This document shows, one piece after another, positions 1-10,538 of a DNA stretch of 64,000 nt. The number at the start of each line of letters is the position of its first letter. The stretch's first letter is position 1. The notes under the pieces were generated by a model, which had not been told where the DNA came from, made no database searches, and saw only the letters and a list, made by a program, of their open reading frames with translations. The stretch is from Aradus depressus (Eukaryota; Arthropoda; Insecta; Hemiptera; Aradidae): assembly GCA_963662175.1 (NCBI GenBank), contig OY759218.1:8114001-8178000 (forward strand), written 5' to 3'. Position numbers and translations under genes: made by a program.

Positions 1-115
1 TAAACTTGTGGAGACAAAATTTAAGATTCCCATTGTAGAATCGGACCCATGTTTACCAGAGCGCTCCGGTAGTAGGCGATAACACTTCGTAGTTAAGGCC
101 TGAGTCAAAGAAACA
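1..115 (+). mobile_element. SINE family A, 3' part (tRNA head missing)
   Basis: The segment matches the 3' body of the tRNA-headed SINE seen complete at 24739-25086 and 37492-37846 (shared blocks such as agtaggcgat and ccagagcgctc). It is diverged and cut by the window edge. It lies in a PC2 intron. Confidence 0.65.
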
Positions 116-182
116 GAAATTTGATAACAATATGTTTTATTTATGAATATATTATATTTATAATTTATTTTTTCATTTCTAG

Positions 183-347
183 AAAAATCACGAGTAATAG
201 CCCACTATTTCTACACATTAAAACGAATGCATGTCAAGGGACCGACACTCAGGTGAGTTATCTGGAACATGTGCAAGCAGTTGTAACACTGAATGCAACA
301 CGAAGGGGAGATGTTCAACTATTTCTCACCTCACCAATGGGCACAAG
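183..347 (+). CDS. PCSK2/amon: Proprotein convertase 2 (PC2), P-domain exon
   Basis: PC2 is a calcium-dependent subtilisin-like protease that cleaves prohormones at dibasic sites in secretory granules. This exon encodes the start of the P (Homo B) domain, with ACQGTDTQVSYLEHVQAVV and NATRRGDVQLFLTSPMGT, both diagnostic of furin/PC proteins. It begins after the acceptor ttctag at 177-182 and ends at AG|gtactc. One leading base completes a codon split with an upstream exon outside the window, and the exon ends in phase 2, matching the exon at 12122. The catalytic domain lies upstream of the window. PC2 rather than furin is favoured by the C-terminus two exons later. Confidence 0.9.
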
Positions 348-861
348 GTACTCTCATATTTCTAATAAATATATTAGGTGAGGTCTCATAGAAAAATTTA
401 CCTTACTCATTTTCTTTAATTTTACAGAGATGCCAAAAAAACACGAAAAATATTAAAATTTGTAATTTTTAGATTTACGTCGGAATTTATTTAGTTAAGT
501 TTCATTTTATGTTGTTCTTAGTTCAGAATTAAGCGTTCAGATGACGCTTTTATTCAAGTATGATGACTGCTCTTTCCTAGTGTGATGGAGAAAAATATTC
601 TTTCTGTGTGTACAGTTGTAGATGTTATAGGAATCAAAAATGAAGCTGTGAGGATAAATCACAAAACATCAATTTCGAGAAAATACCAACACTGTCATGG
701 ATTTTTCTCTAAACTTATTGTTCAGTACTTAATTAACTTCAGTTCCAAATATGTGGATTGATTCTATAATTAGAGCCGTATTTTTTTTTTTTTTTTTTTT
801 TTCTTATTTTGGTCAGTTATTTTTAATATACATATATATTATTATGTATACATATATATAT

Positions 862-1757
862 TGTGACGGGTAGAATGGGGGGGGTCACAAAGAATAAAAG
901 AAATTGTTATTCTTTATAAAAATAGTAGAAAAAAATAGTAAATACAAATAAATAAAAATGTACATATTGGCAAAAGAAATTAAAAATAAAAAAAAAATTT
1001 GATTAACTGTAAAAGAAAAGACAAACCTGATGACATTTGGTGGGGGAAAAGATGGCGAGAAGGGCAGAAGAAGCCGACTCGTGGTAGTAGGGTTTTGTAG
1101 GATCTTGGAGGAGGTGTGGTGTGATTTAGAGCATCTTGGAGGAGGTGTAGTCTGTTTTTGGAGGAACTTGGAGGAGGTATCGTGTGTTTTGGAAGAGCGT
1201 AGAAGGAGGGTGTATGTTTAAGAAGAGCGAGGAAGAAGGTCCTGCGAAGAGTATCCCCGAGAAGATGGAAGATAGCACATTTATATGAAGGAGTGTCGTG
1301 GAAGAAGAAGAAAGAAAAATCCCGAGAAGTTAAATTTTATATATGGAAGGAAGAAAAGGCTGAGAAGAAAGTGACGAAGAAGGAAAGATACAAAAGAGGA
1401 TATAGGATGCCGTGAGTTGCCAGATATTTTATAATCCATATTTATAATCATATAGTTTGTTGTCATTTGCCAAGAGTACATTTTTTTGTCTAAATTAACT
1501 TATAAGAGGTTTATTTCATCTATTGTAAAAAAATTATTTTGTTCACTAACCCATTAACCTTTTTTTTTTTAAATCATTTACAAAAAAAGAAAATAAAAAT
1601 ATATAACTTATAAAACATTGTGATTTAAAAATTTAGTTATCATTTTCCTTTATTTTCACCAAAGCACTCTAAATAAGAAAAATATGCCACCCTGTTTTTT
1701 TAGATTTATAAATTAAAGTAGGAAACTAATCAATTCAATGAATAATTAGCTGTCTCA
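862..1757 (+). repeat. 5' LTR (896 bp)
   Basis: Direct repeat of 7797-8058 plus 10971-11600. It begins TGTGACGGG and ends TGTCTCA. Differences from the 3' copy are few: single substitutions, G-run and A-run length, and a small indel near 1033. Around 1126-1130 it keeps the uninterrupted site where the 3' LTR received the Harbinger insertion. Confidence 0.9.
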
Positions 1758-1758
1758 T

Positions 1759-1776
1759 TGGCGCCCTACTAAGTGG
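1759..1776 (+). other. Primer-binding site
   Basis: TGGCGCCCTACTAAGTGG starts 1 nt after the 5' LTR. TGG at the start is expected of a site complementary to a tRNA 3' CCA end. The first 8 bases match the Lys-type PBS, the rest do not, so the primer tRNA is not identified. Confidence 0.7.
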
Positions 1777-1905
1777 CCAATTAGAGTGTGCGAATAAAGG
1801 GAAATCTAACAATTAAAGTGAATTTGATTAGAATTAAGAATATTTTTTGATCTGTAATATCTTGTAAATTTTTTTTTGTTGAATAAGTAGCATTGTGAAA
1901 AGAAA

Positions 1906-3579
1906 ATGGCCGACGAGCAGGGAAATAAGGTATCTCATGAAAATATCAGGGAGCAAAGTACAAGACGTGTATTCGAAATAGATGAGAGGGAATTAGAGAC
2001 AGGAACGGACAGACGGACAAGTGAAATCATGGGTTCGGGGCCAAAACATGGAGATTTGAATGAACACGAGTCGGGATTTGTGGAAAGGACGGGGAATTTT
2101 GAAAGTAGTCCAGAAGTGTCAACTCCATTTACTAGACGGAAACATTCGGTTGACGTAGAAAATACTGAAATAAACAAAGTTCAAGATATGCCCGCGCATT
2201 TTGAACAAATGATGGCATTTATGCAGACGAAATTTGAACAAATAAATAATAAATTTGAACAAATAAATAATAAATTTGAACAAATAAATAATAAACTAGA
2301 AATTAATAAGAAAGAAATTATAGAATCAGTTGAGTATAGGCTAGAGGGTTTTGAAACTAAACTAAAAGACCAAAAAAATAAACTAGAAGATATGGAAAGG
2401 GGACTAAAAACTGACATACAAATAAATAAAAATAATACGATACAATTAGATAAAGAAATAAAGAATGTGCAACAATTGGTACTAGATAATAAATTAAATA
2501 ATAACGCACAGATAGAAAGAAGCAGAGTCGACTTAATGAATTATATAACAGACGAAAAAATAAACACAGAAAAAAAAGAAGGCGCGATGTCAAGAAGGAT
2601 CGATGAAGTTAACAACGAACTTAAGATTATCAAAGAGGGTTATAATAAAAAAGTCGATGAAATTAAAGAAAAAATGGATAAGGGGGCCAAGATAAGTTTT
2701 TTTGAAACGGGACTAGGAATCGCCCCTTGGAGATGTAACTCAATGCGGAAAATTCCGGAATTTGCCAATTTACCCAAAGAAAATCCTGTTGACTTTGTGG
2801 TTGGACTCGAAAGCTATTTCGCAAGTGGCGCTATAGAAAGCTGGGAGGAGCAGAAGTTAGTGATCCCGGAATGTTTTGGGGAAACGGTTAAAGTTTGGTG
2901 GATAACTGAGGTAACCCAATTTGTGGATTTTTGTAATTTAAAAAAAAAATGTCTAAGTAAATATTGGAATGAGGAGAGACAGTCAGAAGTTAGTGAATGG
3001 CTTTATCATGGTAAATATCGTGTAGGGGGGACGTTATCGATGGAGGATTATGCCCGAATGATATTAAAAGACTGCCAATATCTCGAACCAGAAATTCCTG
3101 AATCTACAATTATAAGCAAAATGATAGGACATTTTCCGGATACGATACGGTATATCTTGAAAGCACAAAAATTAACAACTAGGTCTCAACTATATGAGAT
3201 GCTAATGGATTTAAGTATAAATACATCTAATAATCAAAATAGTCCACGCGATAATCCCCAAAGTAGGAGCCCATATGAAAATACTAGGTTCAAAAATAAT
3301 AATTATAGTCATAAATATAAACCAAACCTACAGGATAAAGGAGGTCGAAATAATTATACTCCAAATAATTATGATAGATACCCCTTTAAAGGTCAGAATC
3401 AACGAAATCCACATCAAAACCCATGGACTAATACACCAAATAGACAAGTGGAAAACAAATATAAGTCGAGTTGGAACCAACGCAGTAGCCCGAATGTAAA
3501 CGCGATCAGAACTGAACCCGAGACGGATAACCAGGAATTAAATAGACCGGTTGGGGAAAATAGCAATCAAAAAAACTAA
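1906..3579 (+). CDS. gag: Gag of the gypsy-type element
   Basis: 557-residue frame, intact. Residues 1-100 are charged and disordered. About 100-265 is a long coiled coil, including three tandem FEQINNK heptads encoded by a 21-nt DNA repeat at about 2229-2292. Residues 280-430 are a capsid-like region (PWRCNSMRKIPEFANLPKEN, then a Trp-rich segment). The tail from about 440 is Asn/Arg-rich and probably binds RNA; no CCHC zinc knuckle is seen. Start ATG follows the AT-rich leader. Confidence 0.85.
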   Translation: MADEQGNKVSHENIREQSTRRVFEIDERELETGTDRRTSEIMGSGPKHGDLNEHESGFVERTGNFESSPEVSTPFTRRKHSVDVENTEINKVQDMPAHFEQMMAFMQTKFEQINNKFEQINNKFEQINNKLEINKKEIIESVEYRLEGFETKLKDQKNKLEDMERGLKTDIQINKNNTIQLDKEIKNVQQLVLDNKLNNNAQIERSRVDLMNYITDEKINTEKKEGAMSRRIDEVNNELKIIKEGYNKKVDEIKEKMDKGAKISFFETGLGIAPWRCNSMRKIPEFANLPKENPVDFVVGLESYFASGAIESWEEQKLVIPECFGETVKVWWITEVTQFVDFCNLKKKCLSKYWNEERQSEVSEWLYHGKYRVGGTLSMEDYARMILKDCQYLEPEIPESTIISKMIGHFPDTIRYILKAQKLTTRSQLYEMLMDLSINTSNNQNSPRDNPQSRSPYENTRFKNNNYSHKYKPNLQDKGGRNNYTPNNYDRYPFKGQNQRNPHQNPWTNTPNRQVENKYKSSWNQRSSPNVNAIRTEPETDNQELNRPVGENSNQKN

Positions 3580-3611
3580 AGGAGCCCCACATATCAAAAA
3601 ATAGAAATGCG

Positions 3612-4253
3612 ATGTGTTTAGAAGGGGCGAGGAAAAGTAATACGGATAAACAATCGTGGAAAAATAAGGGCCGTATATGTAATGTCAATAAAGTTAAAGA
3701 TAATTGCTGGGAGAATCCTATTGAATATTTGTATGGGGAAGGGACAGAAAATAATGTTGAAGAGATCATAACTCTTAAAACTAATGTATTTGTCAATAAA
3801 ATTAAAATTGAAGCATTATGGGACACGGGATCGCAGATCAGTTGTATAAAGGAAGACATTTTAAATCAACATAATGATAACATTAAAATATTAAGTAAGT
3901 TAAATTTACCGTCAGCACAAATAACCGGTGCATTTGGAAAAAAATCTAAATTGATAAAATATCAGATATGGGTGGAAGTAGAAATTTTGGATATAAAGGT
4001 TCCGATAAATTTCTGGGTGATTCCTGAATCAATACATGACATGATTTTTGGTATGGATACATTAAAAAGTTTAAATACAATAATCAATATAGGAAAAAAT
4101 TATATTAGTATTTATTATCGGGGAGAAACGAAAGAAGCACCAATATTTAGTATAATTGAAGATAGAAAAGTATATCATGATAAGGAACGAATAAAAAATA
4201 AACAGAACGTCGAGGTAAATGCCAGTACGACTATAAGCGAAGGAAATTATTAG
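3612..4253 (+). CDS. pol: Pol, aspartic protease part
   Basis: The ALWDTGSQISCI motif is the D-T/S-G active site of retroelement proteases, and a downstream Ile/Gly-rich stretch (MIFGMDTLKS) matches the second conserved block. Pol lies in a different frame from gag, 32 nt after its stop. The frame ends at TAG 4251-4253, and the same frame then continues into RT, so the TAG interrupts what should be a continuous polyprotein. Confidence 0.8.
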   Translation: MCLEGARKSNTDKQSWKNKGRICNVNKVKDNCWENPIEYLYGEGTENNVEEIITLKTNVFVNKIKIEALWDTGSQISCIKEDILNQHNDNIKILSKLNLPSAQITGAFGKKSKLIKYQIWVEVEILDIKVPINFWVIPESIHDMIFGMDTLKSLNTIINIGKNYISIYYRGETKEAPIFSIIEDRKVYHDKERIKNKQNVEVNASTTISEGNY

Positions 4254-5182
4254 AATAACCAGGAATGGGAATGTGGGATTCTAGACCAAGAGCATACGGA
4301 CAAATTAGTAAGGATGATTAACAAATATAAAAATATATTTTCGGATAAACCGGGTAGGATTGTATCATACACCCACCAGATAGAATTGATTCCGGGAACG
4401 AATAATTTCAAGCCGAGATCGTATCCGATTCCATTTCACTTAGAGAAAGAGGTTGAATGCGAGCTTCAGAATATGTTAAATAATAATATCATCACTAAGG
4501 GATTTTCTAATTTTATTTCACCATTAGTAGTAGTAAAAAAAAAAACGGGATGGTCTGCCTATGTTTAGATGCACGGGAACTAAATAAACATATAATTCCC
4601 CAATATGAGAATCCACCAAGCTTGGAAACTGTATTTAGCCGTTGTAAAAATTTGAAATTTATGTCCACATTAGACTTAACTAATTCATTTTGGCAAATTC
4701 CATTGAGCAAGGAATCACAGAAATATACCGCGTTTCTATATAAACAAAGTTGTTATTATTTTCAGGTCACTCCATTTGGTCTTCGAAGTAGTTGCTCGGC
4801 ATTAATACGTGCTCTAAATCCGTTATTTGAAGGTACAGAGGAATATTGTATCATTTTCGTAGATGATTTACTAATTTTTTCGAATTCACGTGAAGAACAT
4901 ATGAAACATTTAACATCAATTTTTCATATATTGAACAAAAATAATATTACAACGAATTTAGCTAAAGCAAAATTTTTTTGTGAGCAGTTGAAGTATTTGG
5001 GACATATTATTTCTGATAAGGGTCTAAAAATGTGTCCAGAAAAAATCGAAAGTATCAAAAGTTACCGTCGTCCTAGGAATATTTCGGAATTAAAGGGTTT
5101 TTTGGGACTAATCGGATTTTACCGACGATTTGTTAAAGGTATAGCTGCAGTAACGTTGCCACTTACTAATAATGTTGAGTAA
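4254..5182 (+). pseudogene. pol: Pol, reverse transcriptase part, frameshifted
   Basis: RT blocks are in order: KYKNIFSDKPGR at the start, then LVVVKKK, LCLDARELNKHI, STLDLTNSFWQIPL, TPFGLRSSC and FVDDLLIFS (catalytic FVDD). The frame breaks at an A-run near 4537-4547, moves to a second frame, and returns to the original frame near 5170. Both breaks look like single-base indels. The domain is recognisable but the polyprotein cannot be read through as it stands. Confidence 0.85.
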
Positions 5183-6944
5183 AAAAATAAAATGGAAATG
5201 GGATGAAAAAGTCGACGATGCATTTCAGGCCGCAAAGAATTTATTTATTACGGAAATAATATTACATCTTCCAAACCCGAAATTTACCTATGTTGTCCAG
5301 ACCGATGGGAGTGGAATAGCCATAGGAGCACACCTATATCAAATAGATGAATTTAAAAATTTATACCCGATAAGTTTCGCAGCTAGAATACTGTCTAAGT
5401 GTGAGAGGAATTATTATACAACCGAAATTGAATTATTAGCGATCGTATATGCCTTAGAGAAATTTAGGAGTTATCTATTAGGAAAAAAATTTGTCATCAA
5501 AACAGACCATTACGCTTTAACACATATAAAAGAATGTAGGTTAACTACATCTCGCTTATCAAGATGGATTTTGTTAATTCAAGAGTTTGACTTTGAAATT
5601 GAGTACGTTCCTGGTAAATTAAATGTAGTGGCTGACGCCCTAAGTAGGTTCGCGATACCGGAGGTCAATGATCAAGGAGATAAAATGATAATCGCTGCTA
5701 ACATACTTAGCATTTCGAATAGTGAAATGGCCGATAAGATTAAGGGATTAGATCAAATACAACGCGAAGACAAGGATTTGAGTGAATACATTTCTAGAGC
5801 ACGGGAAGGGAATAAAAATTATAAAATGGAAGGGGAATTAGTCATGAAATATCATAATGCTATGTGGAAAATTTGTTTAAATAAAGAAATTACAGAAAAA
5901 TTCATAGAATATATTCACAATAAATATTTGCACATAGGAGTGAGAAAAGCATATGACAGTATAAATACTGATTTTTATTATCCAGGTTTATTATCCATGG
6001 TAAAAAATTATGTTAGGTCATGTATAATATGTAAAAAAACTAAATATTTAAATAAAAGATTATCAGAAGGAATGTATTGTGTTGAGGCTGAGAAGCCGTT
6101 ATCCTGCTTATCTATAGATTTTTTGGGTCCACTCCCTGTAACAAAAAATAACAATAAATATATTTTAACCTGCCTCGATGTATTCACTAAGTATGTAAAA
6201 ATTTACCCGATTGCTAAAGCAAATGCTAAACATGTTATAAACATAATCTTTAACCAGTATATCCCAACAATAGGGAAACCGGAGAGAATATTGTCAGATA
6301 ATGGAACCCAGTTTAATGCCGTAAGTTGGATAAATGCGTTAAAAAAAAATAATATTATCTTAAGTAGGACATCTATAAGACACCCACAAGCTAATCCGGT
6401 AGAACGCACTCATGGGACCATATTGAAATTTTTTAGAATCCTGATCAAAGAAAAACACGATAGATGGGATACTTTAGTAAACAAAATAGAAGTTAGCATT
6501 AACGAGGTAATAAATGAAACAACACGTTTTTGCCCATATGAACTTATGTTCAAAAAGAAGCCTACTCGTATTTGGCATAAATGGATGGGGATTAAGATAG
6601 ATGAAAATCAAGCGGAACCCGAAGTGCAAAATTTCCATTTGTTCCTTGCTACCCAAAATATAAAAAAAAAACACTTAAAACAAGTAGCAAGGTATGATCA
6701 AAATATAAAAACAAAAATGAAATCGACGATAGGAACGAAAGTTTTGGTTAAAGCTCTGCGGGTATCAGATAAGAAAAACAAAATATTTGCAAAGTTTCTA
6801 GATATTTATGAGGGACCATTTGAGGTTATGCAATGTTATGACAATGGGGCTTACTTATTATATGATACAACGAATAGGAAACAAAAGGGGACATATAATT
6901 TAAAAGACCTGAGGTTAGTGGAGGAGTTAGATAACAAAAATTGA
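5172..6944 (+). CDS. pol: Pol, RNase H and integrase part
   Basis: 590-codon frame. RNase H: VQTDGSGIAIGA, TTEIELLAIVYALEKF and KTDHYAL. Integrase: HHCC zinc finger around IGVRKAYDSI to CIICKKTK, then the DDE core with SIDFLGPLPV, ILSDNGTQF and NPVERTHGTI, so all three acidic residues are present. A C-terminal basic region follows (VLVKALRVSDKKNK, GPFEVMQCY). No chromodomain is seen. Stop TGA is at 6942-6944. Confidence 0.88.
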   Translation: MLSKKIKWKWDEKVDDAFQAAKNLFITEIILHLPNPKFTYVVQTDGSGIAIGAHLYQIDEFKNLYPISFAARILSKCERNYYTTEIELLAIVYALEKFRSYLLGKKFVIKTDHYALTHIKECRLTTSRLSRWILLIQEFDFEIEYVPGKLNVVADALSRFAIPEVNDQGDKMIIAANILSISNSEMADKIKGLDQIQREDKDLSEYISRAREGNKNYKMEGELVMKYHNAMWKICLNKEITEKFIEYIHNKYLHIGVRKAYDSINTDFYYPGLLSMVKNYVRSCIICKKTKYLNKRLSEGMYCVEAEKPLSCLSIDFLGPLPVTKNNNKYILTCLDVFTKYVKIYPIAKANAKHVINIIFNQYIPTIGKPERILSDNGTQFNAVSWINALKKNNIILSRTSIRHPQANPVERTHGTILKFFRILIKEKHDRWDTLVNKIEVSINEVINETTRFCPYELMFKKKPTRIWHKWMGIKIDENQAEPEVQNFHLFLATQNIKKKHLKQVARYDQNIKTKMKSTIGTKVLVKALRVSDKKNKIFAKFLDIYEGPFEVMQCYDNGAYLLYDTTNRKQKGTYNLKDLRLVEELDNKN

Positions 6945-7796
6945 AATCGATAATAAAATAATAAATAAATAAAAATAAAATAAAATTATAAAGTAATAGT
7001 AATCAGCTTACGAATAAATTGTTTTTGTTTAAGTAGTATCAAATAATAGTTTTGTTGTGTGTTTCTCACCTTGGAAATAAAGATTAAAAAGTCTTAAATT
7101 GAGAAGTCGAAACTGTTGAAATATGAAAATCAAAATATAATAAAATCCGAATTGGTAGTACGGTCACTTATAAAACTGATATCACTAAACCAACATGTTG
7201 ATGGAAGATAGATTCTGGTGGAGAGACGGACTGCAACTAACGGGATCCTGTGGGACAGAGAGGTAGTACACACTTCAAATAGGATTATGATAGTTTGACC
7301 CATATAAACAATGAATGTAGGTCTGACCTAATGACCGATATCTAGCTAAAAAAATTGTAATATAATTCGATTCTTGATATTTTGTGAATTTGTGATGTAG
7401 AGAGAATTTATTGAAGTCTTGTGTCATGTTGTAAAAAAAAAAATAATAATAATTATCATTATGTGAACTTGTTTGTAGTATGTCTGTCTAGTTAACATGA
7501 CTTTTTTTTTGTATTTTATTTATTATTATAGGGTTCATTGCAAAATGTGATACATATAAAAAAAAAAAAACAGATAAATATCATTATGTGAACTTCTAGT
7601 ATATCTATATTTAGCATGAAATTTTTATTGGATATTATTTATTACTATAGGATTTATTGCATGGTGTGATAAAAAAAAAAAAAAAAAAATGTTTACATAC
7701 TTTGTTATTGTAAAATATGTGTCAAAAGGTTCAAAGTATTTGTATGCTTAGGGTTGTAAAGAATAACAGATTTCTTTTGTATATAGGAAAGGGATA
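6945..7796 (+). other. Non-coding region between pol and 3' LTR, with polypurine tract
   Basis: No env-like frame. It contains two copies of an about 120-bp unit (about 7435-7555 and 7560-7680; shared tatcattatgtgaact). The polypurine tract AGGAAAGGGA is at 7785-7794, directly before the 3' LTR start at 7797. Confidence 0.7.
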
Positions 7797-8058
7797 TGTG
7801 ACGTGTAGAATGGGGGGGTCACAAAGAATAAAAGAAATTGTTATTCTTAATAAAAATAGTAGAAAAAAATAGTAAATACAAATAAATAAAAATGTACATA
7901 TTGGCAAAAGAAATTAAAAATAAAAAAAAAAATTTGATTAACTGTAAAAGAAAAGACAAACCTGATGACATGGGGGAAAAGATGGCGAGAAGGGCAGAAG
8001 AAGCCGACTCGTGGTAGTAGGGTTTTGTAGGATCTTGGAGGAGGTGTGGTGTGATTTA

Positions 8059-8113
8059 AGGGGGCTCCACACGCAACGGAAAATCCGAAGGCATGCCTCA
8101 AGGCGCCGGGCCT
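8059..8113 (+). repeat. Harbinger left terminal inverted repeat
   Basis: 55 bp, perfectly complementary to 10913-10967. Confidence 0.92.
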
Positions 8114-8310
8114 CTATGTGTGGAGGGAGAATTCTGTTGAGGTATTCCTGCGGATCTTACGTCTGGAGGCCGGAAATTTCAATACAAAATCTCATTCGTT
8201 TTGCGAGAGGCCTCTCGTCTCAAGGCCGATCGGACCGTGTGGAGGGGTGGGAGGTAGGCCTCGAGGCGATTCAGTTGTACTCTAGTTGTGTTAGAAGAGG
8301 CCGTGTTTGA

Positions 8311-8580
8311 TTAAATCCAGTTTTCACGTAAAATCATGGCCCGTGATAACATTCTGCCGTTGGTTCCAAAATCACATAGAATAAACTGATAATTTGCATC
8401 AACTATTGCCATTAAAACCAAACTGTGTTGGCCTTTATAGTTATAATACCGAGAGACGCTTCCATTCGGAGGAAGTATGTTCACGTGTTTTCCATCAATA
8501 CTTCCAAGGCAATGCGGAAAATTCCATTTATCCTCAAAGCCTTTCGCTATATTTTTCCAGTCCTCACAGGTTTTTGGAAA
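8311..8580 (-). pseudogene. Harbinger transposase, catalytic exon fragment
   Basis: Acceptor (ttttcag on the - strand) joins in phase 0 to the exon at 10356. It encodes FPKTCEDW, CLGSIDGKHV (first catalytic Asp), YYNYKGQHSLVL and AIVDANYQFILCDFG (second Asp). After NGR the expected DGGVF-type block is missing and the frame stops at 8311-8313, so the third acidic residue is gone. The transposase is inactive as read. Confidence 0.85.
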
Positions 8581-8732
8581 CTGAAAACTGAATTAATAAA
8601 ATAATAACATGAGAAAATTGTAATAATTATAATTATTATTAATATTTCATTAATTATAATTAATAACTAGTAACGTAATATCATTTTAATTTCTAGGAAA
8701 CGATTCAACATGTCTTCTACTGGAAGAGATAC

Positions 8733-9635
8733 GTGGACGACATTTTTATAGTATTTAATGGGCCACCTTCCAGATTAGAATCACTCCTGGACTATTTAAA
8801 CATGTGCCATCCTAGGATACAATTTACTTTGGAAATAGGAGGTGACAAATTAAACTTTTTAGATTTGACCTTGTACGTTACAGACAATACTATATCATTT
8901 GACATTTACAGAAAACCTACTTCCACTGACACAGTTATACCTGCAGACTCTTCCCATCCTTATGGATACAAAATGGCGGCATTTCATTTTCTCACCAACC
9001 GACTGCTTCATGTTCCTCTGACCAGTGATAATTTCGATAAGGAGAAACAATGCATAAAACATATCGCAGAAGTCAACGGATATGACGCGGGGTTGGTCGA
9101 GAGAATGATGAAGAAAAAAGTTAAGAATAAGCTTATGCCCCGAGGCCTGAAAAGGAATGAGGATGTATACAAGAATTGGTGTGTACTCCCTTACCTAGGG
9201 CCTGTGTCCGAGAGGATGGGTCGTACTATTACTAGGGACGGAGTCAGGGTGGCCTACAGAAATGACAACACTTTAAGGAATTGTTTCCCCAGTCTGAAGG
9301 ACAGAGTACCTTTCAGGGACAAATCCGGTGTTTACAAACTGACATGTGGTGATTGTAATGCAACATATATTGGACAGACAGGAAGGAAATTACACATACG
9401 GACTAAGGAACATCTACGAAGAAGGGATTCCGAGTTCTTTATTCATTGTCAAAATGAGGGCCATAATGGTACCCATAGAGTGGCACTGTTGCACGAGGGT
9501 ACCAAGGGAAGACGTACAGATATCTTAGAAGGCTTGGAGATCCGACTTTCTTTATATGAGGATTCAAAAAGTCTTAACAAAAAAATGGAGGTTAAGAACT
9601 CCCTTCTGCTGCCTGACCTACCTACCCTGGTGTGA
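8733..9635 (+). CDS. Penelope-like RT C-terminus plus GIY-YIG endonuclease (truncated)
   Basis: The frame is open from about 8697, with YWKRYVDDIF as the catalytic RT motif (the listed start is only a GTG inside it). RT thumb/linker follows (DLTLYVTDNTISFDIYRKPT). At about residues 200-240 the GIY-YIG core is GVYKLTCGDCNATYIGQTGR followed by HIRTKEHLRR; Gly-Val-Tyr replaces Gly-Ile-Tyr, as often in the family. The CGDC pair fits the zinc finger of canonical Penelope endonucleases. The N-terminal RT palm and fingers are missing. Confidence 0.88.
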   Translation: MDDIFIVFNGPPSRLESLLDYLNMCHPRIQFTLEIGGDKLNFLDLTLYVTDNTISFDIYRKPTSTDTVIPADSSHPYGYKMAAFHFLTNRLLHVPLTSDNFDKEKQCIKHIAEVNGYDAGLVERMMKKKVKNKLMPRGLKRNEDVYKNWCVLPYLGPVSERMGRTITRDGVRVAYRNDNTLRNCFPSLKDRVPFRDKSGVYKLTCGDCNATYIGQTGRKLHIRTKEHLRRRDSEFFIHCQNEGHNGTHRVALLHEGTKGRRTDILEGLEIRLSLYEDSKSLNKKMEVKNSLLLPDLPTLV

Positions 9636-10091
9636 GAGATTGGTCCAAAACTAAGGGAAGTAGCTGTCCTGTGAAAGATGTATTGTAATATGGTTTTTAT
9701 AATGATATTTATTGTGAATTCAAGTCTGTGATTATATTTTTAACAATGTATTTATTTATGTATTTATTTTTTATATTTTATGACAACAAATAATTTCTTT
9801 GGCTGTATGATGGAAAATGTTTATATTATGTACAGACTTAATGTATTTATTGGAATGAATGGTTTTTACATGTTGTGAGTGAGTGAACCTAGCTACCCCC
9901 ACCCCTTAGAGCTATGCCAGTTATCTTCCAACCGCTGTGCTGTGTCTATTTAGTGGAATATTGTCTATTGAAATATTGTCTATTCCACTGGGTGGATAAG
10001 TTAATTTTATAATTTTACTCTGTACCCTGATGCCTTAAGAATTATTTATACTTTTTATTATTTGTATATTTTGTTATTCTATGATAGATGA

Positions 10092-10133
10092 ACCACTGAT
10101 GATGACGCTGTTGCGTCGAAAACCGGTTCTGGT
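10092..10133 (+). ncRNA. Hammerhead ribozyme motif of the Penelope-like element
   Basis: Order of parts: ACCA, CTGATGA, T, GACGC-TGTT-GCGTC, GAAA, ACCGGTT, C, TGGT. Stem I pairs 10092-10095 with 10130-10133. Stem II pairs 10104-10108 with 10113-10117 (5 bp, 4-nt loop). Stem III is a minimal 4 bp (10121-10124 with 10125-10128) with no loop. Predicted cleavage is after C10129. Type I hammerheads with very short stem III are known from Penelope-like elements. One extra U (10103) between core and stem II and the loopless stem III make monomer activity uncertain. Confidence 0.8.
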
Positions 10134-10355
10134 ATAAAATAAAACAGTGGGAAGACAACGTCTTTTATTTCTATTAGAAATCTCGTCCCACAACATCTTA
10201 CTATCACATATGAAGGGATTACGGTATCCCACTTTGTATCCACATTCCGCCCTGAAGATGGTCAATAATTAGTACCTAGGAGTTGTATACATTTCTATAC
10301 TTATACTTTAATTAAAAATAAAATAATGTTTGAATAATAAATGAGCTTAACTTAC

Positions 10356-10538
10356 CTTCATATAATCGTCTCGAAGAACTTTGTAAATAGCTTTACAAGT
10401 TTCTGGTACAATCAAACTGAGAGCCTGTGGTGATATCGCAGTGGAAAATTTCAAATCTTCGTAGGATCTTCCAGTAGCCAGAAATCGTAATGTGGCACTC
10501 AATCTTTCATGAGATGTAATTGCGGTCATCATTATGGT
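10356..10538 (-). pseudogene. Harbinger transposase, upstream exon fragment
   Basis: On the - strand it encodes ITSHERLSATLRFLATGRSY and LIVPETCKAIYKVL, the conserved N-terminal part of HARBI1-like nucleases (compare the family pattern RL..TLRFLATG). It ends ATG AAG|gtaagt, a clean donor at 10351-10355. The N-terminus is lost: the frame meets foreign repeat sequence starting CAGAGATGGG at 10539. Confidence 0.8.

Larger units (their letters stand above)
8695..10265 (+). mobile_element. Penelope-like element, 5' truncated, inside the Harbinger intron
   Basis: Begins abruptly within the RT domain at about 8695 and runs through the GIY-YIG endonuclease, a long AT-rich 3' region and a hammerhead motif. 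It lies wholly within the transposase intron (8581-10355). Boundaries are approximate. Partial copies of its 3' region occur at 18725-18766 (reverse) and 59155-59225. Confidence 0.8.

Noticed and set aside
1281..1481. 66-codon frame repeated at 11123-11323
   Set aside because: Both copies lie in the two LTRs; repetition reflects LTR identity, not a gene.
6945..7796. env gene in the gypsy-type element
   Set aside because: No frame of useful length, no signal or membrane segment; AT-rich non-coding with tandem units.
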